A stretch of 21,670 bases of DNA. Source: Pasteurellaceae bacterium. Lineage in GTDB: Bacteria; Pseudomonadota; Gammaproteobacteria; Enterobacterales; Pasteurellaceae. How positions within the stretch are numbered: the first letter of the stretch is position 1; the number at the start of each line of letters is the position of its first letter. The notes under the pieces were generated by a model, which did no database searches, was not told the DNA's origin, and worked only from the letters and a program-made list of their open reading frames with translations. Position numbers and translations under genes: made by a program. This document shows, piece by piece, positions 1 to 8,650 of this stretch. The stretch lies in NCBI GenBank assembly GCA_900756875.1, contig CAAELW010000053.1:1-21670 (forward strand), read 5' to 3'.

Positions 1-602
1 ATTCAGAAACAATGAATTACGACGTCATGGCTGATGATGTATGGCAACTTATCGATTATCTTCAATTAGATAAAGTGATGTTAATTGGTCATTCAATGGG
101 CGGAAAAACGGCAATGAAAATGACCGCTCTTCAACCACAACGTGTGGAAAAATTGATCGTCATTGATATTGCCCCAGTCGCAAATAGCAGTGCTGGACAT
201 GATGATGTGTTCCGTGGTTTGTTTGCCGTGAAAAAAGCGCAGCCACAAACTCGTCAACAAGCTAAGCCTATTTTAGAAACTGAAATTGCCGATCCGAGTG
301 TGGTGCAATTTATGTTGAAATCTTTTGAGCCTACTTCAAGTGAATATTTTCGTTTCAATTTGACCGCACTTTTTGAACATTATTCGGAGCTAATGGATTG
401 GCAAGAGGTCTTCGCTAATACGCCTACACTCTTCATCAAAGGTGGGCTTTCATCTTATATTAAACCTGAATATACCGAAACCATTCTAAAACAATTCCCG
501 AATGCGACCTCCTTCACCATCAATGGTTGTGGGCACTGGGTTCATGCCGAAAAACCTGATTTTGTGATACGTGCTATTGATAGGTTTCTAAATAAGAATT
601 AA
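1..602 (+). CDS. ybfF: Alpha/beta-hydrolase esterase YbfF, 5'-truncated by the window edge
   Basis: Small cytoplasmic alpha/beta-fold esterase, acting on acyl esters/thioesters in the known family. The reading frame is open to the left edge (first full codon at base 3), and the residues before the Met at base 12 continue the family pattern, so that Met is internal and the true start lies outside the window. Counting from that Met, the nucleophile elbow GHSMGG (Ser about 28), the IDIAP segment carrying the usual catalytic Asp (about 52) and GCGHWVHAEKP with the catalytic His (about 175) are all present, so the triad looks intact. A ybfF-fldA-fur neighbourhood is known in enterobacteria and Haemophilus, which supports the name. 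An uptake signal lies inside the gene at 363-371. The exact physiological substrate cannot be told from sequence. Confidence 0.9.
   Translation, partial: SETMNYDVMADDVWQLIDYLQLDKVMLIGHSMGGKTAMKMTALQPQRVEKLIVIDIAPVANSSAGHDDVFRGLFAVKKAQPQTRQQAKPILETEIADPSVVQFMLKSFEPTSSEYFRFNLTALFEHYSELMDWQEVFANTPTLFIKGGLSSYIKPEYTETILKQFPNATSFTINGCGHWVHAEKPDFVIRAIDRFLNKN
363..371 (-). repeat. DNA uptake signal (Hin type) inside ybfF
   Basis: ACCGCACTT on the plus strand, the complement of the 9-base Haemophilus uptake core AAGTGCGGT, followed by further T as in the extended signal. It lies within coding sequence and encodes part of LTALFE. Confidence 0.85.
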
Positions 603-612
603 TCGTTTTAAA

Positions 613-655
613 TGAGAATTATTCTATTCAAATGAGAATTCATTTATGTTATAGT
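613..655 (+). promoter_or_regulatory. Candidate Fur box and sigma-70 promoter of fldA-fur
   Basis: TGAGAATTATTCTAT at 613-627 contains a perfect AGAAT-T-ATTCT dyad and agrees at most positions with the 7-1-7 Fur box (TGATAAT-n-ATTATCA). The decamer AATGAGAATT recurs 20 bp further on (611-620 and 631-640), as in overlapping Fur arrays. Immediately after it are a -35-like TTCAAA (627-632), a 17-bp spacer and a -10-like TATAGT (650-655). Repressor bound here would cover the -35. This implies iron-responsive control of flavodoxin and autoregulation of fur. It is a reading by eye and no matrix score was computed. Confidence 0.55.
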
Positions 656-729
656 TCGCACAAATTATAGGGCTTTGCTCCCTCATCTTTTTTTCTACTC
701 ACCTAATTTTATTTCAAAAGGAAAGAACA

Positions 730-1254
730 ATGGCAGTTGTCGGTTTATTTTACGGTAGTGACACAGGTAATACAGAAAACATTGCAAAAATGATTCAAAA
801 GCAATTAGGCAACGAACTCGTTGATATTCGTGACATTGCAAAAAGCTCGAAAGAAGATATCGAAGGTTATGATTTTTTACTTTTCGGTATTCCGACTTGG
901 TATTACGGTGAAGCACAAGCTGACTGGGATGATTTTTTCCCAACCTTAGAAGAAATTGATTTTACTGACAAATTAGTCGGTATCTTTGGCTGTGGCGATC
1001 AAGAAGACTACGCAGACTATTTCTGCGATGCGATCGGCACAGTAAGAGATATCGTTGAACCTCGCGGTGCAATTATTGTAGGGAACTGGCCAACGGATGG
1101 TTATACCTTTGAATCATCAAAGGCAGTATTAGATGATGGAAACTTTATCGGTTTATGTATTGATGAAGATCGTCAACCTGAACTTACTGCAGAACGCGTA
1201 GAGAAATGGACAAAACAAATCTACGATGAAATGTGTTTAGCAGAATTAGCTTAA
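730..1254 (+). CDS. fldA: Flavodoxin FldA (long-chain)
   Basis: Small cytoplasmic FMN protein that shuttles electrons at low potential and can replace ferredoxin when iron is short. The FMN phosphate loop is at the N-terminus (FYGSDTGNTENIAK, residues 7-20), the FMN-stacking segments GIPTWYYGE and GCGDQEDYADYFCDA are present, and the roughly 20-residue insertion of long-chain flavodoxins follows. At 174 aa it is close to the E. coli length. The ATG at 730 is preceded by AAAGGAAAG with normal spacing. fur follows after 33 bp on the same strand with no terminator between, so the two are probably co-transcribed from the Fur-box promoter upstream, a sensible pairing of an iron-sparing protein with the iron sensor. 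Confidence 0.96.
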   Translation: MAVVGLFYGSDTGNTENIAKMIQKQLGNELVDIRDIAKSSKEDIEGYDFLLFGIPTWYYGEAQADWDDFFPTLEEIDFTDKLVGIFGCGDQEDYADYFCDAIGTVRDIVEPRGAIIVGNWPTDGYTFESSKAVLDDGNFIGLCIDEDRQPELTAERVEKWTKQIYDEMCLAELA

Positions 1255-1287
1255 CCATCTCTAATTTAGCAAATTTAAGGGAACATT

Positions 1288-1722
1288 ATGTCTGAAGAAA
1301 ACATCAAATTACTCAAAAAAGCCGGATTAAAAATTACTGAACCTCGGCTCACTATCCTTGCATTAATGCAAGAACATAAACATGAGCATTTCTCCGCTGA
1401 AGAAGTGTATAAAATCTTATTAGAACAAGGCAGTGATATTGGTCTTGCAACGGTATATCGCGTGCTTAACCAATTTGATGAAGCGCGTATCTTGATTCGC
1501 CATAATTTTGAAGGGAATAAGTCTGTTTTTGAGCTTGCCCCAACAGAACACCATGATCACATTATCTGTGAAGATTGTGGCAAAGTATTTGAGTTTACTG
1601 ATAACATCATTGAACAACGTCAAAAAGAAATCAGTGAACAACATGGCATCAAATTAAAAGCACACAGTTTATACCTCTACGGTAAATGTAGCGATATCAA
1701 CAAATGTGAAGAGAAAAAATAA
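1288..1722 (+). CDS. fur: Ferric uptake regulator Fur
   Basis: Fe(II)-dependent transcriptional repressor of iron uptake genes; dimeric, cytoplasmic. The N-terminal winged helix (KITEPRLTILALMQ, then SAEEVYKILLEQGSDIGLATVYRVLNQ) spans about residues 14-65. The metal-binding C-terminal half shows EHHDHIICEDCGKVFEF with His88-Asp-His and Cys94-x2-Cys97, and a second Cys pair, Cys134 and Cys140, near the end. Length is 144 aa, against 148 in E. coli. The ATG at 1288 follows a TAAGGGAAC Shine-Dalgarno. It is downstream of fldA in the same operon and followed by a strong hairpin terminator. All known metal ligands appear to be in place. Confidence 0.97.
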   Translation: MSEENIKLLKKAGLKITEPRLTILALMQEHKHEHFSAEEVYKILLEQGSDIGLATVYRVLNQFDEARILIRHNFEGNKSVFELAPTEHHDHIICEDCGKVFEFTDNIIEQRQKEISEQHGIKLKAHSLYLYGKCSDINKCEEKK

Positions 1723-1737
1723 TTCTTGCTAAAAAAC

Positions 1738-1768
1738 AAAAACCTTAGGCTAAAACCTAAGGTTTTTT
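1738..1768 (+). terminator. Rho-independent terminator after fur
   Basis: CCTTAGG (1743-1749) pairs with CCTAAGG (1756-1762) across a 6-base loop. The stem is extended by an A run on the left and a T run on the right (TTTTTT at 1763-1768). It lies 15 bp past the fur stop codon. Confidence 0.85.
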
Positions 1769-1780
1769 ATTATCCCAACT

Positions 1781-1810
1781 AAAAGTGCGGTCAAAATCAA
1801 CCGCACTTTT
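1781..1810. terminator. Paired uptake-signal hairpin between fur and cysI
   Basis: AAAAGTGCGGT (1781-1791) and ACCGCACTTTT (1800-1810) form a perfect 11-bp inverted repeat with an 8-base loop CAAAATCA. Both arms are uptake signals. It lies between convergent genes, 6 bp past the cysI stop, and has T/A runs on both sides, so it can act as a terminator for the cys operon and reinforce the one for fur. The same 30 bp occur again at 14104-14133. Confidence 0.85.
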
Positions 1811-1815
1811 GTACA

Positions 1816-3582
1816 TTAAGCCGCTGATTGAATAATCACTTTTGAGTCATCCCAAAAATCTACCGGTACATTCACCACCGGCTTGATAATGCCGATACGA
1901 ATGGTGAAATCACCAAAGCCTTCGTTTGCATGACGCTCATTTGCCCAGCGGCCAATCAGAGTATCAAGTTCACTGATAATTTCCGGAATCGTGATATTTT
2001 CTTTATAAAGACGTGGGATACGCACACCTTCACGATCTCCACCGATATGCAAATTGTAACGGCCAATTGCTTTGCCCACCAAGCCGATTTCCGCTAACAT
2101 CGCGCGGCCACAACCATTTGGACAACCGGTAATACGTGTAACGATATAATCATCAGCCACTTGATGTTTCGCCATCACTTTATCCAGTTCATCAATAAAG
2201 CTTGGAAGAATTCGCTCTGATTCTGCCATCGCCAATGGGCAAGTTGGGAAAGAAACGCAGGACATTGAGTTTTCACGTAATTTACTCACATCATAACGAA
2301 TTAAACCGTAATCACGGGCAATTTGCTCAATTTGATCTTTATCCTCTTCCTCTACATTTGCCACGATCAGATTTTGGTTGGCGGTGATACGAAAATCGCC
2401 CTTATGAATTTTGGCAATTTCCAACACACCACTCAGTAATTTTTTCTCATCGTTATCCACCAAACGACCACTTTCGATAAACAAGGTCAAGTGCCAGTTG
2501 TTATCAATGCCTTTTACCCAACCGATACGATCGCCGCGTTCGGTAAATTTAAACGGACGAATCGGTTCAAATGGAATACCCATACGACGTTCTACTTCGG
2601 CTCGGAAATTATCTAATCCCATGTTTTGAATGGTATAACGACTACGTGCATTTTTACGATCACTACGGTTACCAAAATCACGTTGGGTTGTCACCACGGC
2701 TTCCGCTGCTTTTAAAGTGTATTCCAACGGCACATAACCCAGTTCAAGGGAAATATGCGGATAGGTTTTGGTGTTGCCATGCTCAAGGGATAAGCCACCG
2801 CCCGCCAAGACATTAAAGCCGACTAAATCGCCATTCTCGTTCGCAATCGCCACAAAATCTAAGGCGTTCCCATAACAATCTACATCATTGAGTGGTGGAA
2901 TCACCACAGCTGTTTTGAATTTACGAGGCAAATAAGTTTTACCGAGAATCGGTTCTTCCTGTAAAAAATCATCACTACTTTGGACTTTCTTACCATCAAT
3001 CCATACATCTAAATACCCTCTCGTGCGTGGTAACAGATGTTCTGAAATTCTCTTCGCATATTCATATGCCTGCTGATGTAGTTTTGATTCAATTGGATTA
3101 GAAGTACATAACACGTTACGGTTCATATCAGAGGCCGTTGCAATGGAGTCTAATCCCAAACTATGCAATAAACGATGCATGGTTTGTAATTGGCTTTTCG
3201 GCACACCGTGATATTGGAAAGTTTGACGATTGGTCAAACGAATCGAACGATAATAGCTGTGTTCACGGGCGAATTTATCCAATTCAATCCATTGGAATGG
3301 TTTAATGATCCCCCCCGGTAAACGGCAACGTAACAGCATAAATTTCAATGGTTCGAGTTTTTCCTCTGCGCGTTCGGCACGAATATCGCGATCGTCTTGT
3401 TCATACATACCGTGGAAACGGATTAATTGAAAGTTATCCCCACGGAAACCACCGGTTAAGGAATCCTCTAAATCATCTAAAATGGTACCGCGTAAAAAGT
3501 TACTGTCGGTTTTTAAGCGTTCATTGTCAGAAAGCGGTTTTTCTTGCCATTCCAAGCCTTTTTGTTTGTTTTGCTCTGTCAT
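1816..3582 (-). CDS. cysI: Sulfite reductase hemoprotein beta subunit (CysI)
   Basis: Catalytic subunit of NADPH-sulfite reductase, reducing sulfite to sulfide with six electrons supplied by CysJ; cytoplasmic. The siroheme/[4Fe-4S] ligands are visible as CVSFPTC (C-x5-C) and GCPNGC (C-x3-C) in the last third, with the [20 protein letters not shown] family block. Ferredoxin-like halves precede them ([17 protein letters not shown] near residue 55 and [12 protein letters not shown]). The frame stays open to a TTG five codons earlier, but the ATG at 3582 is preferred: it has GGGGTG 5 bases upstream and gives 588 aa, close to the E. coli 570. It starts 17 bp after the cysJ stop and is the last gene of the minus-strand sulfate operon, ending at the paired uptake-signal hairpin. 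Confidence 0.96.
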   Translation of the reverse strand: MTEQNKQKGLEWQEKPLSDNERLKTDSNFLRGTILDDLEDSLTGGFRGDNFQLIRFHGMYEQDDRDIRAERAEEKLEPLKFMLLRCRLPGGIIKPFQWIELDKFAREHSYYRSIRLTNRQTFQYHGVPKSQLQTMHRLLHSLGLDSIATASDMNRNVLCTSNPIESKLHQQAYEYAKRISEHLLPRTRGYLDVWIDGKKVQSSDDFLQEEPILGKTYLPRKFKTAVVIPPLNDVDCYGNALDFVAIANENGDLVGFNVLAGGGLSLEHGNTKTYPHISLELGYVPLEYTLKAAEAVVTTQRDFGNRSDRKNARSRYTIQNMGLDNFRAEVERRMGIPFEPIRPFKFTERGDRIGWVKGIDNNWHLTLFIESGRLVDNDEKKLLSGVLEIAKIHKGDFRITANQNLIVANVEEEDKDQIEQIARDYGLIRYDVSKLRENSMSCVSFPTCPLAMAESERILPSFIDELDKVMAKHQVADDYIVTRITGCPNGCGRAMLAEIGLVGKAIGRYNLHIGGDREGVRIPRLYKENITIPEIISELDTLIGRWANERHANEGFGDFTIRIGIIKPVVNVPVDFWDDSKVIIQSAA

Positions 3583-3599
3583 TTTTTCACCCCACAAAT

Positions 3600-5393
3600 C
3601 TAGTACACATCGCGTTGATAACGTTTTTCTTCACGCAGTTCATTTAAATAATCTTCTGCTTCATCCGGATTTAAATTACCTTCTTTAGCCATGACTTCGA
3701 GTAATGCTTGTTCCACATCTTTTGCCATTTTGGCTGCATCACCACACACATAAAAATAAGCTCCATCCTGTAACCATTGCCAAATTGCAGTCGAATTTTC
3801 ACGAATTTTATCTTGAACATAGATTTTCTTCTCTTGATCACGTGACCAAGCAAAATCGTATTTATGCAAGAAGCCATCTTTGGCAAATTGTTGCCATTCG
3901 GTTTGATAAAGGAAATCACTGGCAAAATGCGGATTACCAAAAATCAACCAGTTTTTACCACTCGCCTCATCGGCTACGCGTTGCTGCATAAAGGCACGAA
4001 ATGGAGCCACGCCAGTACCGGAACCCACCATAATAATTGGCTTAGTCGTGTCATTTGGCAGACGGAAATTATCGTTATGTTCTACAAATACGCGTACAGC
4101 ACCATCTTCCTCTACGCGATCCGATAAAAAGCTTGAGGCTGCCCCGCTACGTGCTCGACCTTCATGTTCAAAACGTACCACGCCAACGGTTAAATGGACT
4201 TCTTCTCCTACCTCTGCAGGCGAAGATGAAATGGAATACAAACGAGGCGTTAAAGGACGCAATAATGAAACCAGTTGTTCAGCGGTTAATTTTGCAGGAA
4301 ATTTATGTAACACATCCACTATCGGTGTACGTTGAACCAATTCTTGCAATGCTTGATTATCCGCAACCAAATCATTTAACTGTTCATTATTCGCCAAGGC
4401 TGCATAGCCTTTTACAAAAGCCGGCGTGTTTTGAGTAAGCTCTAAATACGATAAAAGTGCGGTCGAAATAGTTTGCGTTTTTCCCTCAATTGTTACTTCC
4501 GTAGTTGGATCAATCTGTGCGAGAGATAAAATTTCATCCACTAACTTAGGATCATTGTCAAACCACACACCGAGTGCATCTCCCGCTTGATAATGAAGAT
4601 CTGAGCCTGCTAAATCAAACTCTAAATGACGCACATCTTTATCAGACTGACGACCGGTAATTTTCTGATTCGTGATTAACGTCGCCGGAAATGGATTGGC
4701 TTTATTGTATTGGCTTTCCTTGGCTACTGGTGCAGTTGTAGCCGTAGCAATACTTTGTACAACCGGTGAAACCTTCGCCGCCTTTTCTTTTACGATTGCA
4801 ACAATATCTCGAATCCATTGTTCCGCGGTTGCACTGTAATCTAAATCTGCATCCACTCGCTCAAATAAACGCGTTGCGCCTAATTCAGCAAAACACTGAT
4901 CAAAATCCTTGCCGGCTTGGCAAAAATTTGGATAAGAACTATCCCCTAATCCCAACACGGCAAATTGCAGGTTGGTGAGTTTGGGTGCTTTTTTACCGTT
5001 TAATAACTTATGTAATACCACACCTTCTTCTGGAGGCTCGCCTTCACCTTGCGTAGAAGTCACTAAGAGCAGGTATTTTTCATCAGCAATTGTTTTCGCT
5101 TTGTAATCTTTTAAGGCGACACGCTTCACGGCAATGCCTGCTTCAGTAAGCTCTGCGGCAACTTTATCTGCTACTGATTTTGCATTGCCGGTTTGTGAGC
5201 CTGAAAGCACAGTAATTGAAAAAGGTTCTGCCGAAAGTGCGGTCAAATTTGCTGCAAAATGTTGCCCAACGACCTGTTGTTCTACACCAGAAGCTTGCGA
5301 CCAGGCATAACCCGAAAGCCATGCCAATTGAAGAGGCGTTAGCGTTGGTAAGAGATTCAGTATTTCTGTTGGTAATGGATTGTTGTGTTGCAT
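3600..5393 (-). CDS. cysJ: Sulfite reductase flavoprotein alpha subunit (CysJ)
   Basis: NADPH-to-hemoprotein electron carrier with FAD and FMN, partner of CysI. Order of domains: flavodoxin-like FMN domain (about 60-200; [34 protein letters not shown]), a linker, then a ferredoxin-NADP reductase-like module (about 230-597) with RLYSISSSP for [19 protein letters not shown] for NADPH, and the usual EKRYQRDVY end. The frame extends upstream to a GTG, but the ATG at 5393 is chosen because GTGGGGA sits about 6 bases before it. That gives 597 aa, against 599 in E. coli. It lies 57 bp after cysN and 17 bp before cysI. Two uptake signals lie inside the gene. Confidence 0.96.
   Translation of the reverse strand: MQHNNPLPTEILNLLPTLTPLQLAWLSGYAWSQASGVEQQVVGQHFAANLTALSAEPFSITVLSGSQTGNAKSVADKVAAELTEAGIAVKRVALKDYKAKTIADEKYLLLVTSTQGEGEPPEEGVVLHKLLNGKKAPKLTNLQFAVLGLGDSSYPNFCQAGKDFDQCFAELGATRLFERVDADLDYSATAEQWIRDIVAIVKEKAAKVSPVVQSIATATTAPVAKESQYNKANPFPATLITNQKITGRQSDKDVRHLEFDLAGSDLHYQAGDALGVWFDNDPKLVDEILSLAQIDPTTEVTIEGKTQTISTALLSYLELTQNTPAFVKGYAALANNEQLNDLVADNQALQELVQRTPIVDVLHKFPAKLTAEQLVSLLRPLTPRLYSISSSPAEVGEEVHLTVGVVRFEHEGRARSGAASSFLSDRVEEDGAVRVFVEHNDNFRLPNDTTKPIIMVGSGTGVAPFRAFMQQRVADEASGKNWLIFGNPHFASDFLYQTEWQQFAKDGFLHKYDFAWSRDQEKKIYVQDKIRENSTAIWQWLQDGAYFYVCGDAAKMAKDVEQALLEVMAKEGNLNPDEAEDYLNELREEKRYQRDVY
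4455..4463 (+). repeat. DNA uptake signal inside cysJ
   Basis: Perfect AAGTGCGGT core preceded by AA and followed by CGAAAT, on the strand opposite to the gene. Confidence 0.85.
5235..5243 (+). repeat. Second DNA uptake signal inside cysJ
   Basis: Perfect AAGTGCGGT core followed by CAAATTT, matching the A/T-rich extension of the Hin signal. It encodes part of the linker before the FMN domain (NLTALSAEP). Confidence 0.85.
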
Positions 5394-5450
5394 AAGTTTC
5401 CCCACAAGAAAATGAGTAATATCAGTAAATTCACATTAAGAAAGCGCGAG

Positions 5451-6734
5451 TTAGAGAATCATACCGGCTGCTACTGTGTTATAAGTTGCTTCATCAACTA
5501 AAATAAAGGCTCCACCAGCAATGTTTTCTTCATAAGTTGTGGCAACAATCGGTTTCTGTAAACTTAAACGTACTCTAGCTATATCATTCATCTTTAAGGC
5601 TGTAGCACCACTTTCTTGTTCAAGTGTATGAACATTTAACACACCTTCAATTTCACTGATTTTGGCAAATACGGTTTGCGTGCCATGTTTAAGTAAATAT
5701 TTACGGGCGGTATTGAGTGGGCGTTCATCAAACCAACAAATTGTGGCTTCAAGTTGCTTTTGTGGTGTAAGTGGTGAACTTTCATCTACAAATAAATCAC
5801 CACGGGAAATATCAATATCGCGATCTAAACGTAAGGTAATCACTTCCCCAGCCACAGCCTGTGTCACCTCACCTTTTGGCGTAATAATCTCGATCACTTT
5901 AGCTGTTAATCCATTTGGTTCAATTCGAATAGCCTGTCCCTGTTGCACGGAACCACGCTCAATTCGCCCTTGATAACCGCGGAAATCATCGGCTTTATCT
6001 GCATCCTGACGTACCACTAATTGCACAGGGAAATAGAAATCAGCATTGGAATGACTCACTTCATCCACACTTGGTAAATTTTCTAAAATTGTGAGTAAAG
6101 GTTCGCCTTGATACCAAGGGGTACTTTCACTTGCATATACCAGGTTATCGCCAAGCAATGCAGATACCGGTACAAAATGAACATCTTTTAAACCGAGTTG
6201 TGCAGCCAATTGACGATACGCCTCAACAATGACATTGAATTTTTCTTCGCTGTAATCCAATAAATCCATTTTGTTTACTGCCACTAAAATGTGCGGGCAA
6301 TTTAATTGACGTAAAATTGCTGAATGACGTTTAGTTTGTGGTAAGAGTTGTAACGGTTTCTCATCAAAATTCAGTTGAGAGGCATCAATTAAGACGATTG
6401 CTGCAGATGCAGTGCTTGCCCCGGTTACCATGTTACGCGTGTATTGTTCATGTCCTGGGGTATCGGCAATGATGAATTTACGTTTTGCCGTAGAGAAATA
6501 ACGATACGCGACATCAATGGTAATACCCTGTTCACGCTCTGCTTCCAAACCATCTGTCAAAATAGAAAAATCAATGGCTTCTTTATTACCTTTCTCTTTT
6601 CCGGCGTTAAGGGTTTTGATTTGGTCGGTCAATAAAGCTTTGCTATCGTAAAGTAAACGGCCGATTAAGGTACTTTTCCCGTCATCTACACTGCCGGCAG
6701 TAATAAAACGAAGTGGGGTTGAATGTTGTGTCAT
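5451..6734 (-). CDS. cysN: Sulfate adenylyltransferase GTPase subunit (CysN)
   Basis: GTPase subunit of ATP sulfurylase. Together with CysD it makes APS and pyrophosphate from ATP and sulfate, driven by GTP hydrolysis. It is EF-Tu-like: P-loop GSVDDGKS at residues 14-21, switch segment AEREQGITIDVAYRYF at about 65-80, DTPGH at 91-95, and NKMD at 154-157, followed by beta-barrel domains 2 and 3. The length of 427 aa is shorter than E. coli CysN (475), and there is no fused APS kinase (CysC) domain at the C-terminus. The ATG at 6734 has AAGGACG in front. Unusually, it is separated from its partner cysD by 227 bp holding a large dyad element (6800-6910). Confidence 0.96.
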   Translation of the reverse strand: MTQHSTPLRFITAGSVDDGKSTLIGRLLYDSKALLTDQIKTLNAGKEKGNKEAIDFSILTDGLEAEREQGITIDVAYRYFSTAKRKFIIADTPGHEQYTRNMVTGASTASAAIVLIDASQLNFDEKPLQLLPQTKRHSAILRQLNCPHILVAVNKMDLLDYSEEKFNVIVEAYRQLAAQLGLKDVHFVPVSALLGDNLVYASESTPWYQGEPLLTILENLPSVDEVSHSNADFYFPVQLVVRQDADKADDFRGYQGRIERGSVQQGQAIRIEPNGLTAKVIEIITPKGEVTQAVAGEVITLRLDRDIDISRGDLFVDESSPLTPQKQLEATICWFDERPLNTARKYLLKHGTQTVFAKISEIEGVLNVHTLEQESGATALKMNDIARVRLSLQKPIVATTYEENIAGGAFILVDEATYNTVAAGMIL

Positions 6735-6756
6735 ATTTCGTCCTTATATTCTGTTA

Positions 6757-6785
6757 ATTATTCTTTTGTATTTCGTCATCTTCAA
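6757..6785 (-). promoter_or_regulatory. Possible secondary promoter for cysN-cysJ-cysI
   Basis: On the minus strand, TTGAAG (6780-6785) and AATAAT (6757-6762) are separated by 17 bp and lie 22 bp or more upstream of the cysN start. The site is downstream of the dyad element, so it could sustain transcription past that hairpin. Only a sequence-level match. Confidence 0.3.
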
Positions 6786-6799
6786 ATAATGGCCCCATA

Positions 6800-6910
6800 T
6801 AAATCGCTTGAGCGACTTTCAATTTTTAGAAAAATTTGTACTGTTCGAGAGTAGCGAGTTTACAAATTTTTTGTTAAGAAAATTGAAACAAAGTGAAGAG
6901 GAGCGATTTA
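6800..6910. repeat. Large intergenic dyad (nested inverted repeat) between cysD and cysN
   Basis: Three pairs of arms nest around one centre: TAAATCGCT (6800-6808) with AGCGATTTA (6902-6910); TTTCAATTTT (6817-6826) with AAAATTGAAA (6879-6888); and AAAATTTGTA (6831-6840) with TACAAATTTT (6861-6870). Unpaired stretches lie between. RNA from either strand could fold into an interrupted stem of about 30 bp. It looks like a dispersed intergenic dyad element of the kind found between genes in Pasteurellaceae, but copies elsewhere cannot be checked here. An open frame of 66 codons across it is not considered a gene. Confidence 0.75.
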
Positions 6911-6928
6911 ATTGGGGTGTGTTCTTTG

Positions 6929-6956
6929 CTACTTTCTTGCACAAGCAAGAAAGTAG
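6929..6956. repeat. Perfect 11-bp hairpin just after the cysD stop
   Basis: CTACTTTCTTG (6929-6939) pairs with CAAGAAAGTAG (6946-6956) over a 6-base loop CACAAG. It begins 5 bp after the cysD stop on the minus strand and adjoins the larger dyad, so the two may be parts of a single mobile or dispersed element. No strong T run follows it on the minus strand, so it is more likely an mRNA 3' processing or stability structure than a clean terminator. Confidence 0.7.
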
Positions 6957-6961
6957 AAATA

Positions 6962-7885
6962 CTAAAAATATCCCTCTTTTTTCCGTTTCTCCATGGCGGC
7001 TTCACTAGCTTGGTCGTCTAGACGAGTAGCACTGCGTTCGGAAATGTCGGCAATAGCGGTTTCCTCAATAATTTCTAAGGGTGTTGATGCGGTACTAGCC
7101 ACTGGACAGGTACAACTAATATCGCCTACTGTGCGGAAACGAACATCTAATACTTCGCTGACATCATTTGGCAATTTAGGTGTTAATGGCGTCACTGGCA
7201 CTAATAAACCTTTTCGACGTACAACTTCGCGTTTATGACTGTAATAAATAGGAGGCAACTCCAAATTCTCACGGGCGATATATTGCCAAATGTCTAATTC
7301 CGTCCAGTTAGAAATTGGAAACACCCGCATGTTTTCGCCTTTATGCAATTTAGCATTGTACAGAGACCATAATTCTGGACGTTGTGCCTTAGGATCCCAT
7401 TGACCAAACTCATCACGGAACGAGAAAATTCGTTCTTTTGCACGGGCTTTTTCCTCATCACGGCGAGCTCCGCCCACCAAGGCATCAAATCCATTCTCGG
7501 CAATGGTTTCTAATAAAGTGACTGCCTGTGCCGCATTACGCGAATCGGTTTCTTTGCGCAATACCACCGTGCCTTTGGCAATGGAATCTTCCACATGTCC
7601 AACGACTAAGCGCGCGTTAAGTTTTGCCACTTGTTCATCACGAAATTGAATCACTTCCGGATAGTTATGACCGGTATCAATATGCACCAATGGAAACGGT
7701 AAATGTACCGGACGATCGCCTAACTGAAATGCTTTACGGGCTAATGCCAGCAATACCACAGAATCCTTTCCTCCGGAAAAGAGCAACGCCGGATTTTCAC
7801 ATTCCGCGACGACTTCACGGATAATATGAATCGACTCTGCTTCGAGCCAGTCTAGATGTTGGTTATTGAGTTCAGTTTTTGTCAT
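6962..7885 (-). CDS. cysD: Sulfate adenylyltransferase small subunit (CysD)
   Basis: ATP pyrophosphatase subunit of ATP sulfurylase that adenylates sulfate to APS; partner of CysN. The PP-loop FSGGKDSVVLL is at residues 36-46, followed by VHIDTGHNYPEVIQFRD, GGARRDEEKARAKERIFS, PISNWTELDIWQYI and the C-terminal block RFRTVGDISCTCPV. Length is 307 aa (302 in E. coli), with the normal end EKRKKEGYF. The ATG at 7885 is preceded by TAGGAAGAAAAAC. It lies 20 bp after the cysH stop. A dyad element begins directly after its stop codon, which splits the usually tight cysD-cysN pair. Confidence 0.97.
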   Translation of the reverse strand: MTKTELNNQHLDWLEAESIHIIREVVAECENPALLFSGGKDSVVLLALARKAFQLGDRPVHLPFPLVHIDTGHNYPEVIQFRDEQVAKLNARLVVGHVEDSIAKGTVVLRKETDSRNAAQAVTLLETIAENGFDALVGGARRDEEKARAKERIFSFRDEFGQWDPKAQRPELWSLYNAKLHKGENMRVFPISNWTELDIWQYIARENLELPPIYYSHKREVVRRKGLLVPVTPLTPKLPNDVSEVLDVRFRTVGDISCTCPVASTASTPLEIIEETAIADISERSATRLDDQASEAAMEKRKKEGYF

Positions 7886-7905
7886 GTTTTTCTTCCTATA
7901 TTTTT

Positions 7906-8640
7906 CTACTTATGTAATCCACATTCCTTACTATCTTTACTCTCCCACCACCAACGGCCAGCGCGAATATCTTCGCCCTGTTTAACTTGGCGGGTACAAG
8001 GATCGCAGCCAATGCTTGGAAAACCTTGATGATAAAGAGCGTTATAAGGCACATTGTTCGCTAAGATATAAGCCCATACATCTGTCTCTGACCAATCAAA
8101 AATAGGGTTGTATTTATCAATGCCACGTGCCTTATCCTGCTCGGCAAACGGTAGCTCAGTACGAGTGGCCGATTGTTCTCGACGTTGTCCGGTCAGCCAT
8201 GCATCTGCACCTTGAATCGCACGATTTAAGGGTTCGATTTTACGAATATGACAACACTCACGGCGTAACGCCACACTTTCATAAAAAGCAAATTTCCCTT
8301 TTTCTTCCTCATAACGAGCAACCTCATCAGCAATCGGCTGAAAGCGTTCAATTTGAAGATGTGGATAGACTTTCGTAAGATTGTCTAATAAATTTAACGT
8401 ATCTTGATGAAGCAGCCCGGTATCTAAAGTAAAAATACCAATATCTAAATTTTCACGAGCAATGACATCGGTAATCACCATATCTTCTACGGCTAAACTG
8501 CTAGCAAAACGTGCATCCTGATGGCTATCAGCAATTTGATGCAAACGTTGCTTCAATGTGGCTGTTTTTTCTGCCAAACGCTCTTTTGCATCGAAGCTAA
8601 CAAGTGGAATTTGCCAAAAAGTCGGTTTAAATAAACTCAT
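7906..8640 (-). CDS. cysH: Assimilatory APS reductase (CysH family, [4Fe-4S] type)
   Basis: Thioredoxin-dependent reductase that releases sulfite from an adenylylated sulfate. Two ATGs are adjacent; the second (8640) is preferred because GGAG lies 6 bases upstream, giving 244 aa, the E. coli CysH length. Counting from it, the protein has Cys129-Cys130 (RRECCHIRKIEPL), Cys212-x2-Cys215 (IGCDPCTR) and the catalytic Cys240 in the ECGLH tail. In this family, CC plus CxxC ligates a [4Fe-4S] cluster and is characteristic of enzymes acting on APS; E. coli-type PAPS reductases lack these cysteines. SSLAVEDMVITDV and FTLDTGLLHQDT form the nucleotide site. No cysC is present nearby. It lies 10 bp after cysG and 20 bp before cysD. 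The APS preference is inferred from the motif. Confidence 0.93.
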   Translation of the reverse strand: MSLFKPTFWQIPLVSFDAKERLAEKTATLKQRLHQIADSHQDARFASSLAVEDMVITDVIARENLDIGIFTLDTGLLHQDTLNLLDNLTKVYPHLQIERFQPIADEVARYEEEKGKFAFYESVALRRECCHIRKIEPLNRAIQGADAWLTGQRREQSATRTELPFAEQDKARGIDKYNPIFDWSETDVWAYILANNVPYNALYHQGFPSIGCDPCTRQVKQGEDIRAGRWWWESKDSKECGLHK

Positions 8641-8650
8641 CATCCACTCC

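Noticed and set aside
3583..3597. TTG start five codons upstream for cysI
   Set aside because: The ATG at 3582 has a well-placed GGGGTG; the longer form uses a weak start codon right after the cysJ stop.
5394..5405. GTG start four codons upstream for cysJ
   Set aside because: That GTG is part of the GTGGGGA ribosome site for the ATG at 5393, and the shorter protein matches the family length.
6808..7008. 66-codon plus-strand open frame between cysD and cysN
   Set aside because: It lies in the dyad and hairpin sequences and overlaps the 3' end of cysD; the composition follows the inverted repeats and there is no plausible ribosome site.
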